Part shown: positions 48,971 through 60,864 of the stretch, one piece after another
Position numbering within the stretch: the first letter of the stretch is position 1
Layout of the letters: each line of letters begins with the position of its first letter
From: Isoetes taiwanensis
Taxonomy: Eukaryota > Streptophyta > Lycopodiopsida > Isoetales > Isoetaceae
Reading direction: 5' to 3'
DNA length: 64,000 nucleotides
Assembly: GCA_021234155.1 (NCBI GenBank)
Contig: JAJEKV010000023.1
Location: 3,068,243 to 3,132,242 of the forward strand
Made by a program: the position numbers and the translations under genes
Notes under the pieces: model-generated
The model's input: the letters and a program-made list of their open reading frames with translations, nothing else
What the model was told of the DNA's origin: nothing
Databases searched by the model: none

Positions 48971-49935
48971 AACGCTCCCTACAAAATATACGGCGCACCG
49001 GCCGTACACTCTGTAGGAAATTCCCCATCCGGTCCTTCGACCGCACGGGCCCTCCGTCTATCCCGCACTCCAGGGTACCCCTAGTGCGGGAAGGGGACAC
49101 GGAGGTGTCTTGCGCGCCCCTCCCCTATGGGCTCCTATCACAGCGGAAGCATAAACAACATCAGAACTTGCAATAACAATACATCATACTACCCGGAAGG
49201 GTAGCACATCCACATATCCATGACTACAACAGAGATAAATATATGCCATAAAACTGAGAGCTCCTACCCAAGGCTCGGACTCATGGGGAGGTAGACTGAC
49301 GGCTAGACCTCAAGATAGAGCAGACCAAATCATAACAATGGCGGGGCTGACTATAGACAATGGCTAGGGTTGACCACTCCATCCGCCCGTCTTGTGCATA
49401 CTTTGCAGATGGGCTAGATCGGGCTCTGGCATGACTCTAGCCTTCCGGATATGCAATCCCATGGTATCACCCATCGGGACTACTCCAGGTTGCATCTTCC
49501 TGGTCCGTCGAGGCAGGAAGGGTTTCATCTCCCCTTCCCAGGGTCTAGAGGTTCCACGGGCGGCTAGAGAATCGTGGCGACACACGATTCATCCTCGACT
49601 TAACCCCCCAAAACAAGAGCCAGGCCAACACCTGTAACTCTTGAGAGGTAGGGCAACACCTTTGCCCCAGGAGCTGTCGGACCCATGCCCGGCCCACACG
49701 AAGTGACCGGCCATAAGCCCAGCCCGTTATGGGGTCCCCAGTAGCCACGCTCAGCAAGGACCCTCCCTCCGTATCTCCTCTAGCCCCGTTGTGTAGTGCT
49801 GAGTCACATCATAGCCCCCTTAGCCCGGTGGGTTCCTATGCACAGGCCGCATAATAATAGGAACTAAAAGGGTCTAACTAGGAACATTAGTAAGTAATGG
49901 CTACTAGGTCTCTACCCCCCTTCCCAACAGGGAAA
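48971..49935. other. GC-rich insert, probably retroelement-derived, unresolved
   Basis: Base composition changes sharply from the coiled-coil exon to GC-rich, non-coding sequence (GGCGCACCGGCCGTAC, later CCCAACAGGG at the right end). It returns to AT-rich sequence at about 49.94 kb. The style resembles the solo LTR interior, but no paired termini or target duplication could be established. Confidence 0.35.
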
Positions 49936-50252
49936 AAATTAAGCATACTATAGTTTTTTTTATGTAAAAACATTTGGCTATTTTTTAAAATCTTGACATT
50001 TTTTATGATGTATGTTTGGCTAAAGTTATGGATACATTCACATTTATTTTTACTTGGAGATGGCTAAACTTTCAATTTAATTACTCCTTTAAAATTTTAT
50101 TTGGCTATTTTTTCTAAGCAAAAAATCAAGTAAATTAAAACTTTTATGTGGCTATCACAATATGTAATTGTAATCATGTAGTGTAGACATGTAACAATAA
50201 TCAAGTAACATATGCCATATGAAAAATCTTCTAAACCAGGCTAAGACATAGC

Positions 50253-52930
50253 TTATAAACAACCTTGGATCGACCAACTGAAGTTCTCGTGTTCATCTTC
50301 ACAATGCTCACCCGAGCTATTATTGTCTACTATAGGTTCCTTCATTATATTAGATGCTTCCTCATGTAATTTAGAAGATCCTCTACACTTGCACTCATTG
50401 TTCCACAACTCAAATGCCTTCTCATAAGGAAATGTCTCAATAGTATGTGTAGTGCTATATAGCCTCAAGCATGCATCAAGATTGCCATCAAGTCGGTTCC
50501 ACAGCTTATTTTTTATGAAGCTCATTGTGCTAAAACAACGTTCATCTTCAACACTCCCAAGTATCATACACAAGCATAACTCTGCCAATTTAAAATACTC
50601 TGAAATGGACACCCTCACCACCTTTATTTAGAATCCAATATCCTCCAAAGGCGTGTTCTTTGCACCAAACTCTAAGGGATCCTCTAAGCTGTTGAGTTTG
50701 ACGATACATACTCTCGCCAAACAATTTGGATTGCAATGTTAATTGTTCCCAATCAAGAAGCTCTTCTATGGTTTCAGTGCCAACCTTTCTTGGAACGCAA
50801 AAGTAATCTCGGATGGTAGCCATCTTACTTTGAAAAATCTTATACACACTTGCCATTGAGCCTTTCCAAATTTGAGGAAAGACAACGCCAATAGCATCAA
50901 GGACATCCTCTCGTGGAAACCTTGAAAAAGCTCATTTACGAGATTGCGCGCTGTCTACACAATGAAAAGCATTAGGTATGAATACATAATTTAAAAAAAT
51001 AATGTACATTTAAATTCACATAGAAATAAAGATGACTTACTTGTTTCATATGAAGTTTAATTGTCTCAATCAAGCCTTGAAAATCAGAACTCTTCATCTC
51101 ACACTTCCTGCGATAGTTTCCTCTACCCCTCCGTGTCCGGAAATGCATGCGAAGAAATTGACCTTTGACATGTATGCACACATACCCCTCCTCATCGTAT
51201 TTTAGGAAACTCTCGCTTGATCCAACTTGAACCAACTTGTTCCAAACAGTAAATTCGTCTTTATGCAATTCAAAACATGATTTTCCAGCCATAGTATCCA
51301 CATATAAATTTTCTATCTCAACTTGCAACGTCTTTCTGGCTATCGTATACTCAGGTATAAAGATTTGTCTATCTTGTGAAATCTTTATCATATAGTTTAG
51401 CTTCCTCATCAAAGGCTGCATAGCAAAGAGCGTAAGCATAGTCTCACAATCTGTCATAAGTCCCATGAGCTCAAATCCCCTTTGTGATGTGTTTTCATCA
51501 TCATCATTCAAATATAACTCATTTGCCACACCCACCAATGACACATATTCCTCACAAAGGCGTTCGATTGGTTGATGCAATGAAATCCACCTAGTGGCAA
51601 CATCTTTTAATAACTTATTCCCTTTAGTGATACCGCTTGCAAAGTCTTGAAATATTGCTAACCTTTGAGGACTTTTAGAGAAAAAGTTATAAGCAGCATG
51701 AACTAGAAATTCAACCTTACCAACTTTTTGTGAATCAGAAATTGTCTTGTATGCCAAGTTGGTCCTATGGGACATGCAATGAAGCACACTGATGTAAGGT
51801 GCTAAGCTTGTCTGTATTCTGACGCCCAATCATGTCCTATTCCCTTGCATCACGGAGGCTCCATCAGCTCCAAAACAAATTAATTTCCTAGCACACTCAA
51901 TAGGAGTCAAAAGAGCAACATTAGATAAGTATTCGGCAATCACATTGAAAAGGGTCTCCGCAGTAGCATCTCCTGAAAGCTTCCTAATACCCAAAAAGTA
52001 GGAGACACGTTCAAAATTCACAACACTGTATAGATGCATTGCAACCCATGAGGTATTATCAATTGCCGTCACTTCATCCATGGATAATGAAAGAAAAGAT
52101 GATTTATGAACAATTTCGGAAAGCTCTAACTTTAGTGCCCCACTCATATGCTCGGCAAACTCCCATCCTTTAGGCTCACTCCAATGAGTCGAGGGACATG
52201 AAGGAATTTTTTGAATGAGCAAATGATCTCTCATGTGAGGATAATCCTTCATGGGCTTTCCCAAAGATAGCAACAAGAAAACAACCCTCATTTGCACCAA
52301 CTTAGCCTCAAAATTCAACCTATCAACTTTTGAAAACACCATATGTATGGGAGTAGTCTTGTGTAGCTTTTGTTGTACCATCAACAAGTGTTCTTCATAG
52401 GTCTTAAAAATGGTAAGATGCCTATTCTTCTCATCCCAAAAAACTTTCTCCATAACTCCACCGTTCTCATCACATACTACAGATCTCTTTTTACCATGAT
52501 GTTTCATAATATTATCATATTTACATTGGAGAAGCACATCTCTCTTTCTTCCCCATAAACAAACTTTGCATCTGACCCATTCCTTACCATCTATTATAGC
52601 TTGCTCAATGTGTGGAAATTCTGCTAGCCATTCATTCCTAAATGAACGACCAATGACAAAGATGCTTTGCCTTTTCTTCTTTGTCGTTCCACTAGGCTTA
52701 GTGATAGGTTGTATAGAAGATGAGATGGCTTTATCTTTTGAGACATTTGCATGAGAACCTTCTTCTAAGGACAAGGGCATGTCCTCGCTACTAGACTCCT
52801 CTTCCTCACTACAAGCATAAGAATGATCTTCCTCGCTACTAATATGACAAGGAGACTCCAAATTGTTAAGAGGAAGATCAATCACTTTCCTCTTGCGTGT
52901 AAATTCTGAGATTTTGATCTGGCGAGACAT
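50253..52930 (-). pseudogene. hAT-superfamily transposase, nearly readable
   Basis: The ATG at 52930 opens 366 codons to a TGA at 51830-51832. The same frame continues for another 285 codons. The N-terminus is Ser/Glu-rich, with a zinc-finger-like CKVC (residues 121-124) and a His-containing KHHGKK. The catalytic half shows LSLSMDEVTAIDN, CFGADGASVMQG and the hAT signature LHCMSHRTNLAYK (Cys-x2-His). After a likely intron (donor CAA|GTAAGTC near 51040, acceptor near 50954) the frame continues with GSMASVYKIF, and then, after frameshifts, the dimerisation motif EDERCFSTMSFIKNKL near 50550. hAT transposases cut and paste DNA by a DDE mechanism. One stop and about two frameshifts separate this copy from a readable gene. 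No terminal inverted repeats were identified. Confidence 0.8.
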
Positions 52931-54663
52931 AGTCCCTGGACCACAAATGAAATTGAATTACTACAACACTAATGCAAAACAAATTTGACATAAAAAAAGG
53001 CATCAATGTATCTTATGCAAAATAGATCTAAAATAAACACAAAAGTAAACACCAATGTACCTTATGCTAGCCGACTGTCCCCTGCTCGCTCGCTCCATAA
53101 GATGGTGCTTGTCACGCAAAGATAACAATGTAACACCTAAAAAGTCCTAGGTCAATAAAAAAAATAAAAAACATAAAAACAAACAAAAATACAATCAAAG
53201 GCTAAAACATGTATTGCTTTTTTTTTCTTATTTTTTTTCCTCTGTGCCAGCGGCTATGGCCAGCGGCCGCATCCTGAAAGATCATGGCTAACAATGCACC
53301 CCCTTACTGACTTTCTTCTCCGTTCACCATCTCGTCGTCCATAGCCTCGAAAGCAGAGTGTAAGAAGTGAAGAACCCAGTACAAATCCGGCAGAAGGAGG
53401 CTATAAAGTGGAGAAATTTGAGATGGGCTCAGGGCATAGCTGAGCTTGGAAATGGAAATTTATGAGAAGGATTGACAGGAGGAAGGAATTGAGAGAAATG
53501 GATCACCAGGAGCATGGGTTTTACAGGAAATGGGATAAGCAGGTATCATTCAGCCTCGAAAACAGAGTGGAAAACCTCCACTGTTTCTGCTTTCTGCGTT
53601 CTTTTCTACCTATGGAGGCCAGCGGCCGTCTATTTTCCCTTGTTTACTCTTGTCTGTGCTATAATCTTCAGACAAGATTGAAGATAACCTCCTCAATCCA
53701 TCGCCATAGGCGCCAAAGGGGACCCATGCAGAGTTAAACACAGATTTGAAGGTAAAGGTAAATAGAGATAATTCAGAAGACAACAGCTTCACAGGGATTT
53801 ATTAGTTTCAGAAGATTTTTTAGCTTCTAGCGATTTGTTAGCTTCAGAAGACAGCATCTTAGCAGGGAAGCAAAGGAAAAAAAATGCACGAAGAGAGGAG
53901 GAAGGAATGTAAGTCCAGGGCTCCAGCAATATTCTGTATGCAAGAAAGGCTTTCAAATCACAGCATTTCAAACAGATAGGGCTGGCCTTTGTTAGATTTC
54001 AGGATCAATTCATATTTTCATTACAGAATCTCTACTTAGTTTCGGATCAATTCATATTTTCATCACAAAAACTCTACCGTCTCTATTCTTCATAAAGCCA
54101 CAGAAATTAACTTGCACTTACAGGATTTCTGTATTAACTTGGAGCAGAATTACATCACAATGCAATCTTCAAACCTGGAAAGTATAAACCAAGCCCATAA
54201 GCATAGAAACTACTAAAGGATTGCAGAAAACTTTGATTTTTCTGACCAGCCTTGAAAATTATGGAATAGGATAGAACTTTGCCTTGAAGAATATGCAAGC
54301 GATGCAAAATGTTCCCCTTTTGCTATCATCCGTGCAGCTATATCCGGTGTGAGAGGGAAAGAGTTTCCTGATAGTATCATCTATTTAAAATAATTTGAAA
54401 GATGTTACCAATTCTGAATTTTGGGGAAAGATGTTACGAATTCTCAATTTTGGGGAATTGGTACCGCCAATTACTCTAAATGATAGGAGGTAGGTGGCGA
54501 TTTTTAAGAATCTTATAGTAACATTTATTTTTGGATGGCTATTATTTAGATAATATCAAAAACTTTTAACACATAGAAAATTTTTTATATAACAAGGTGC
54601 AAAGCACTGTGGATTGCCCCCAAAATGCTATTATGAATAAAGTTTTATAAATGTATCTTCATG
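52931..54663. other. No gene recognised
   Basis: Contains the CCAGCGG phrase twice (53249 and 53264) and again at 53619, T-rich tracts, and otherwise unremarkable sequence. The hAT 5' terminus should lie here but was not found. Confidence 0.45.
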
Positions 54664-54896
54664 CGTCTGGTCGTTTAGTCTAGTGGTAATACACTAGGTC
54701 TAGCAACTATAGGTCTCGAGTTTGAGACCGCCCAGAATCGCACTTTGAACTGTTGGGTGTCAAAACCCACAGACGCAATGTAAAGTGGTTGGGGGCAGGG
54801 CCCAACAAAGCAATGTAGTGTTGTCACATGTCGGGGTTGGATCTTTGCCTAGTGGTGTGGCGTTAAAATACTATCTATCTATCTATTATTTAAATT
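54664..54896 (+). mobile_element. tRNA-derived SINE with CTAT tail
   Basis: The head reads GTCTGGTCGTTTAGTCTAGT then GGTAAT, containing a Pol III A box (TAGTCTAGTGG, 54676-54686). About 40 bp later comes GGTCTCGAGTTTGAGACC with a near-consensus B box (one mismatch to GWTCRANNC). A tRNA-unrelated body of about 130 bp follows and ends in TTAAAATACTATCTATCTAT repeats. The order tRNA-like head, body, short-repeat tail is that of a plant SINE. The head is most like the D arms of tRNA-Gly or tRNA-Asp. Confidence 0.7.
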
Positions 54897-56881
54897 ATTT
54901 AATTATTTTGAAAGTAGTATATAGGAACATGGATGAATCATTTCGTTGCATATGTCTTTGTTTTTGCAAGGCAAAGAGGTAAGTGGCCAATATCACGAAG
55001 ATGTTTTTCTATTCTGATCTCGTGTTGACAATTCATGTGTATTTTTTTTGTTTTGTTAAGGGTGATGCGTAACTTTTTTTTTTGATGTTTAGATGTAGAT
55101 TTTGAACATTATTTATTAGCATGTGTTTGTGTTGAATGGTTAAGTCCTTTGAGGTGTAGGGTTCGACTTAGTGTTGAATAACATGAGTAACATATGGGAT
55201 TTGAATTTTTAAAATCACGTAAAAGTAAATCATTTATATAAAAGTGTCTAGTTTTGCTTTAAAAGCAAAGATTTCTACAATTATTAAAAGCAGTATTTTA
55301 AAAGCTCATAGACGTAGTGTTGATTGTCTAGTTGTTTTCGTATTTTCGATGATTACGTTTGCACAATTGATTTTGAATATCCCTGTTGGATTTTGTTGAG
55401 ATACTTCGTTCACGGAATTTTAGTGGCGGCGTCATCATTTCATTATACAATTCTCCATCGTCCATTCCATATGCTTTGTCAAGGAGTTCATTTGGAAGAG
55501 TGCTTTGTATGCTTTGCTGCTGTATCTTTGTAGATGGAGCCGCCAAGTGTTGGTGCGGCTTTGGATTTGCGGATTTCACATCGTCTTGTGTTGTTCTTCT
55601 TCATACGTTTATTTGTGCAATGTGTACAAACATATCATTATGCTATCGAAATTGTTAGTTTGTGCTTCAAATTTGCCTTTGATCTGCAGGCCATATGTCA
55701 GTACATACTGAAATTACTTGCATATATTTGTGATTGGTACAATTGTTTGCTTACCGTTACGTCCTTGCTGTTTTCGACATGACTTGGATACACAATGTCT
55801 TTCATGCGTCGAATTGTTAATGTGTCGTAATTTACAATTGGGGTGTGTGTTTCCTTCTTCGGTCTTCTTCTGCCGAAGAAGAATGCTAGTGTTGCATTTG
55901 ATGTGGAGAGGCGCCAAATGCCTCAATCGTGACCCGCAAATGCTTTTGAACAAAACTACTGGCTTGTCCCCTATGAAATCTAGATTAGTTTGTATTGTTG
56001 GCAATGACAAAATAAGAAATAGATTTTGTTACCTTTGAAGAATCTGTTTTGCAACTCATCATGTATTGGTTCTTGTTCTTTCCAGAATGTCAAGTTTGCC
56101 ATGTCCTCTTCTTGGTTGCCGTCGGCGATTTGTAGCGCACGTCTTCCTGCAAGATCTTGTGCTCCGATGACGACACTTTAAGGGAAAAACTTAAAGGCGT
56201 AGCTACTTGCAACAACAATTGTATAGACAAGTCAAGAAGGAACAATCTTTAGATAAGAACAAACAGCTTTGGTGAATGGGCTCCACATCCTCTACATTTT
56301 TGTATGTAAAAGTAAAATCAATGCCTTTTTCAAGAACTGGCTGAATCAGCTTCAGATTAGAATCCTTATTATTGAAGTTGCCTATTGTCGCCAAGCTTTT
56401 ACAAAGTTGCATATAAGCGGGGAACATGATGCACAAGCAAAAATTGCTTTTAACGCTTCATAAGGAGTTGAGTCATCTGAAAAATGTGCGCCGCAAGTTT
56501 AAGCCCTAAAAATTCAAAACAAAAGGAAGAATGGCGGGGCTTACTACGGTACTGTCACACATCAAAGTAAGGATTTGGATTTCACACAAACAACGTGGAA
56601 ATCCACTCTCAATAGGATCCTTAGGTGAAGCAAGGAGATGCATGGTGCAGGATCCTAAAAGGTATTTAAGAAAGAAGTAACAATGCAAAGGTAGAATAGC
56701 ATTTGATCAAATTCATACAATAAAGCTTATGAACAAAGCATTCCAGACATTCGATTTATCAAATGACATTCGATTTATCAAATGCGAAGAACAATAAAAA
56801 TGCAGAGAACAATGACATACCTGTAACTGTATCTGCCTTTTCCATCTGCGCATCTGCGCAATGCCCATGTTTAGCAGATGA
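54897..56881. other. Unresolved; possible minus-strand exon-like pieces
   Basis: No gene could be recognised. On the minus strand 56172-56034 reads as a coherent exon-like stretch (GAQDLAGRRALQIADGNQEE), bounded by TTAAAG and AAAG|GTAACA. 56436-56203 and 55579-55328 are further minus-strand open frames (for example LLDKAYGMDDGELYNEMM). Whether they belong together is unclear. Confidence 0.25.
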
Positions 56882-56911
56882 CTAGTAAACGGGTGCCCGG
56901 CGTTGCCGGGC
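56882..56911 (-). terminator. Helitron 3' terminus: hairpin and CTAG end
   Basis: GCCCGGC (56911-56905), loop AAC, GCCGGGC (56901-56895) form a perfect 7-bp stem on the minus strand. They are followed by ACCCGTTTA and CTAG (56885-56882), with T as the next host base. This matches the CTRR-T rule of plant Helitrons. Confidence 0.85.
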
Positions 56912-57577
56912 TAATGTCCTAGGCATGTGCTTTTTCTTGGCCTTTAACACCCTAGTAAATATGTGCCTCAAACGTCTATATGTGAATTTTTGACGTCATT
57001 TGCTTTTGTAAAAAAATTTGTTATTGAAATAATATAATCTTTGCGTTCATGGATTTCAATAGAGAAAGCAATGCTTTATAAGGAATGTAGGAGAAAGTAG
57101 TTAAGTACATCAATAAGAAATAAGTAGAAAAATATATAAAACACAAAATCTTGTCTTGGCTCATTGATATTTTAGTTCACGATGGAACTCTAAATATACA
57201 TCTCCACATGGCGCACATCACCAAGGGCCTAATGTTGTACTTCATTGGATGCTCACGTGATATATTCACTTCTCAGGCCGGATAACATCTTAGTAGGGGT
57301 AAAAGTGAAACGTCTGAAGCGAAGTCATTGATTCGAAGCTGCCCATGATGTCTCACGATTATCGAGCACATGAGACAACTCATCCCGGAAGGTAGGTTAG
57401 TATAACGGAATCGACACCGTGATCGGGAAGGAATGATTTGTAGACCCTAAAAGAGTTCCATTACATATTCCAATGCAAGTGAGTTCTTTTGCTACCAAAA
57501 CACCAATTACGCCGATTGCGGTGTCATTTCTCATCCGATAAAAAGATAAACAATCGAAGGTTAGTCAAAACACTACA

Positions 57578-57985
57578 TTACCCGATAAACGGATACACAT
57601 TCTCTAGTCTCCACCTACCTCTCTCACAAAGACATCCGGCGTAAACAAGCGTTCCCTCGGATAAACTTGAGCAAACGGGGAAGTCATCAATTAGTTGGAT
57701 AAAGTGCTCCAACTTGACAACCTCATCAGTGTTAAATATTTCTTTGAGCTTTGCAATGAGCTCCTCAACTTCCACGCTTGCTACCCCATGTACATGAGCA
57801 TGGTATTTTCGTTCCCAGTCATACCATGATCCAAGAGCTGCATTATGACATAAGTAACACGTGAGATGTGGTAGCTCTGTCACCCCTTTAGGCATTCGGC
57901 GACATGGTGACCGAAGACATACCACGGGACCAAAATATGCACCATCTACATGAATGAAGATGTAAGTAAGTAAGATAAAAATAAA
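57578..57985 (-). CDS. Open frame of unknown origin inside the Helitron
   Basis: On the minus strand, downstream of the helicase end, a frame of about 130 codons runs from a likely acceptor (TTCATGTAG| near 57944) to the stop at 57578-57580. It reads DGAYFGPVVCLRSPC, LTCYLCHNAALGSWYDWERK (Cys-x2-Cys) and VEVEELIAKLKEIFNTDEVV, then CLCERGRWRLENVYPFIG. I recognise no family. It could be the Helitron's own C-terminal extension or a captured host exon. Confidence 0.35.
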   Translation of the reverse strand, partial: FIFILLTYIFIHVDGAYFGPVVCLRSPCRRMPKGVTELPHLTCYLCHNAALGSWYDWERKYHAHVHGVASVEVEELIAKLKEIFNTDEVVKLEHFIQLIDDFPVCSSLSEGTLVYAGCLCERGRWRLENVYPFIG

Positions 57986-58050
57986 AGGAAGAAAGAAAGT
58001 AGAAGATATCAATGAGAACAATGTGATTTGTAAGTATTAAACTCACACAC

Positions 58051-58340
58051 TTAGAGGAGTTCTTTGTATACTATATTTGTTGTATATCGTGATCTGTCAA
58101 CATCTCTTGAAGCATCTCCATCCTTCGATAGAATGAGTACCTTTATGCCTTGGATTCCTTGAGCTCTTGAGAGTGCCACGTAGAGTTGTCCGTGACTGAA
58201 TACTGGATTTGGCAAATACAAACCCACCATTTTCATTGTTTGGCCTTGGGACTTGTTGATTGTCATACCAAAAATTTGGACGCAATGGAAACTCCCTTAA
58301 GGATCGTGACAGAGTTCATATGATCTTCAATGTCTAGAAG
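58051..58340 (-). pseudogene. PIF1-like helicase C-terminus of the Helitron
   Basis: [34 protein letters not shown] and NIVYKELL are the last conserved motifs of the Helitron superfamily-1 helicase, which unwinds the donor strand. The preceding several hundred residues, including the Walker A and B motifs, are absent: only about 60 bp separate this piece from Rep-side sequence. A frameshift lies near 58270. Confidence 0.75.
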
Positions 58341-58369
58341 TGCCATGTCAAATAATTGATCACACATAT

Positions 58370-60850
58370 TTACACTTTGATCTTACGCAACCCTTCCGTT
58401 GCCTCATGCAAGAAGTCATCGATCATAGAAAGCTTGACTTCTTCCCACAGTTGTAGTGGATTCGATGGTTCACAATTTGAAAGGATCATGGCGAACATGT
58501 GCCGCAATTGTGGTGGCATGCCCCATGCTGCTGCTTCTTGAAGAGACTCAAGCCATTCTGTGTCATCGCGAAGCAAGCCACGACGAATGCAAGCTTCTTT
58601 ATATGTTGCACACAACTCCCACAAAAACGGCGTAAATCTTCAAAACTAATTGCACCTCCACGCGGGTCAACAGGAGTCGTAAATAGTATCGCTCTCCTTC
58701 CGAAGGATTAACAAAGTACATGCGTCCAATAGTGGGAAACTTCTGGGTATTCTCTCTGACCTTCCATTTTCGACTGGGTTGATCGTAGGTAAACTTTTTA
58801 GGAAAATCATGATAGAGCAATTGAGTAGCCTCTCTAGCCTCTCTACCCCCAGATGCATTCATCTCGAAAAATGCTGTCAATGTTGTTCCATTATTCTTGC
58901 TTCTTATACTGTCCATGCTCATACCTTCTCGATAGTATACATCTTGTTGCATTGGGAGATGCACAGCCAATCTAGTCACATGAGGAAACTGTTGTTGTAT
59001 TTCATATGAGAGGATTCTCCATGATGCCTCAGAAGCTGAGAAATAGCGTGCATTCAAGTATTGCTCAACCTCATCATGGTTTACGGTGGGTCTGCTGCTA
59101 GTAGATGCACCATCACTCGCTGCTTCTAAGTTCACATTGATCATATCAGGCCCTTTGTAGACATATTTGTATAGATATTTAACGGCCTTTACGGCAGCAC
59201 ACACCTCAACATTGATATGGCACTTGAAATACGATGTCAGTCACGGATTATATGGCACAACCATCACGTTATCTAAATCTATATCCCCTTTTTTCACCTT
59301 CGCGGCCATCATCCCTTCTTTGATTTTAGCGGATATCCATCAACAAGCTGTCGTCTCATCCGAAAATGCACGTGGATAATGTTTTGTACACTTACCATCT
59401 TGCATGCACGGACTATTCGGATATGCAGTACCACATGGCCCATGCATCATATTACGGGTGACTACCTCATACAATTCAGGATATAGATCTTTGTCTGGTA
59501 TTTCAGCACAAATTATTTGATCAATCTCTTAATTTTGTGAAGGGCTTGTCTTCCGATCCAACATAGTCAACAAATGTACATGTGGCAAGCCTCTCTTACG
59601 AAACTCAATGACATAGACTTTTTGCAATTATGGGAATATACCACGATTAGTTTTCAGATCTATCAGCTCCTTTACCTTCATATGGAATACTCGGCCATTA
59701 ACTTTCGGCCCGATCACTTGGCGATTCACCATACAATAATTCCCTCCTAATCTCTTCCCAATTTGCATTGGCGGTCATGGTTATAAAGAGGTCAGGCCTG
59801 CCATGTTCGCGAACAATAGACATAGCATCGATATCGTTGGGTCATGTATCTCCGGACCTCCGTATGTGAGGATGGTAACAAAACTTTTCGGCCAATAGCG
59901 TTTGCATCGTCTCCTTCAAAGTCCATAATGCCCCTAACATGTCTTTTGAATGGTGTGTTGATTCAACACTATGAATTGCGATCTTTCTTGCTCCATCTTT
60001 AAACATATCACAAATGTATTCTTGAAACAATCGCCCAGCCATGTGAAGGGGAGATGCATGCCCTTGACAGCGTGAACGGATGATATCCGTAGTACTCCAT
60101 AATAGTTACTTGCTTTGCGCCCTATCCGTCCATGAGGTATTTTTAGATGCCATCCATACACGTACCATAGGGAGTAGCGATTACAAAGTGCAATGGATCA
60201 TGTGGCCGAGTGATATGCATCTATAAACCTCATGCCACCATCCTTAGAGTGTATAATAATGTCCCTCGACCATCTTCGGGCTTATCATCGGCGGGCATTA
60301 AAATGACCACCTCATTTCACGGTTGGAGCATTATATTGCCTCCTCACGCAGAGGATTTCGCGCACATTACAAGAAGGTATCACATAAACGGATATCCATG
60401 GTTGGATGGACACGATAAATGTCTGTCTTTGCGAAGAAGAATATGCTAACAAATGGATTGTACTTTCTGTCATAAGGGCGCAAGCGCACCACTATTTCTT
60501 GCCTCAATCCATCAAAATGGACATCTGCGTTCAACTTGCATGTCCTCCCGTATATACGTGCAAATTTTGCATGCTCTTGATGCCCTTGCGGTGGCAATAA
60601 TGTTCCCATCTTATGGCACATGCGGCCATTGACCCTAAAAGTATAAGCACCACCAATAGCATTTGCCAACGCCTCATCAATTTTCACCCCCCGAGGCAAA
60701 GCGAAAAAATATTATTGTACTTTCTAATGTTCGCGGCGAAAGTGATCACCCAAACTATTTGTTCTCGTATATAGGTCAAACAATGCACGTGGTGGTTACG
60801 GAATCAATGGGTTGCACATTTCCATCGGCCACATACCTTGCACTTCTTTT
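58370..60850 (-). pseudogene. Helitron Rep (HUH) nuclease region, broken
   Basis: In order on the minus strand: NIRKYNNIFSLCL and VKIDEALANAIGGAYTFRV (about 60750-60620), GRLFQEYICDMFKDGARK (about 60040), RPDLFITMTANANWEEIRRE (about 59790), the HUH motif in RKRGLPHVHLLTML (His codons near 59574-59582), NMMHGPCGTAYPNSPCM (about 59440), the tyrosine motif KYLYKYVYKG (about 59165), and the post-Rep RMYFVNPSEGERYYLRLL (about 58700). A last frame, 58624-58370, reads LRDDTEWLESLQEAAAWGMP. This is the nuclease-ligase that nicks and joins Helitron ends. Frame changes and stops between the blocks make it a pseudogene. Confidence 0.85.
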
Positions 60851-60864
60851 TAAGCTGTGAGTTC

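Larger units (their letters stand above)
56882..60862 (-). mobile_element. Helitron, internally deleted, truncated by an LTR element
   Basis: The 3' terminus is exact: on the minus strand a 7-bp GC hairpin, nine bases, then CTAG followed by host T. The coding part on the same strand has the Helitron Rep region with the HUH motif and YLYKY, and the last helicase motifs, but the helicase body is missing. The 5' end is not present, because an LTR retroelement occupies the sequence from 60865 rightward. Helitrons move by rolling-circle replication. This copy could move only if supplied in trans. Confidence 0.85.

Noticed and set aside
55386-55658. RNase H-like reading FVDGAAK...GFG on the plus strand
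   Set aside because: Only one short motif matches; the remaining catalytic residues and the fold are absent.
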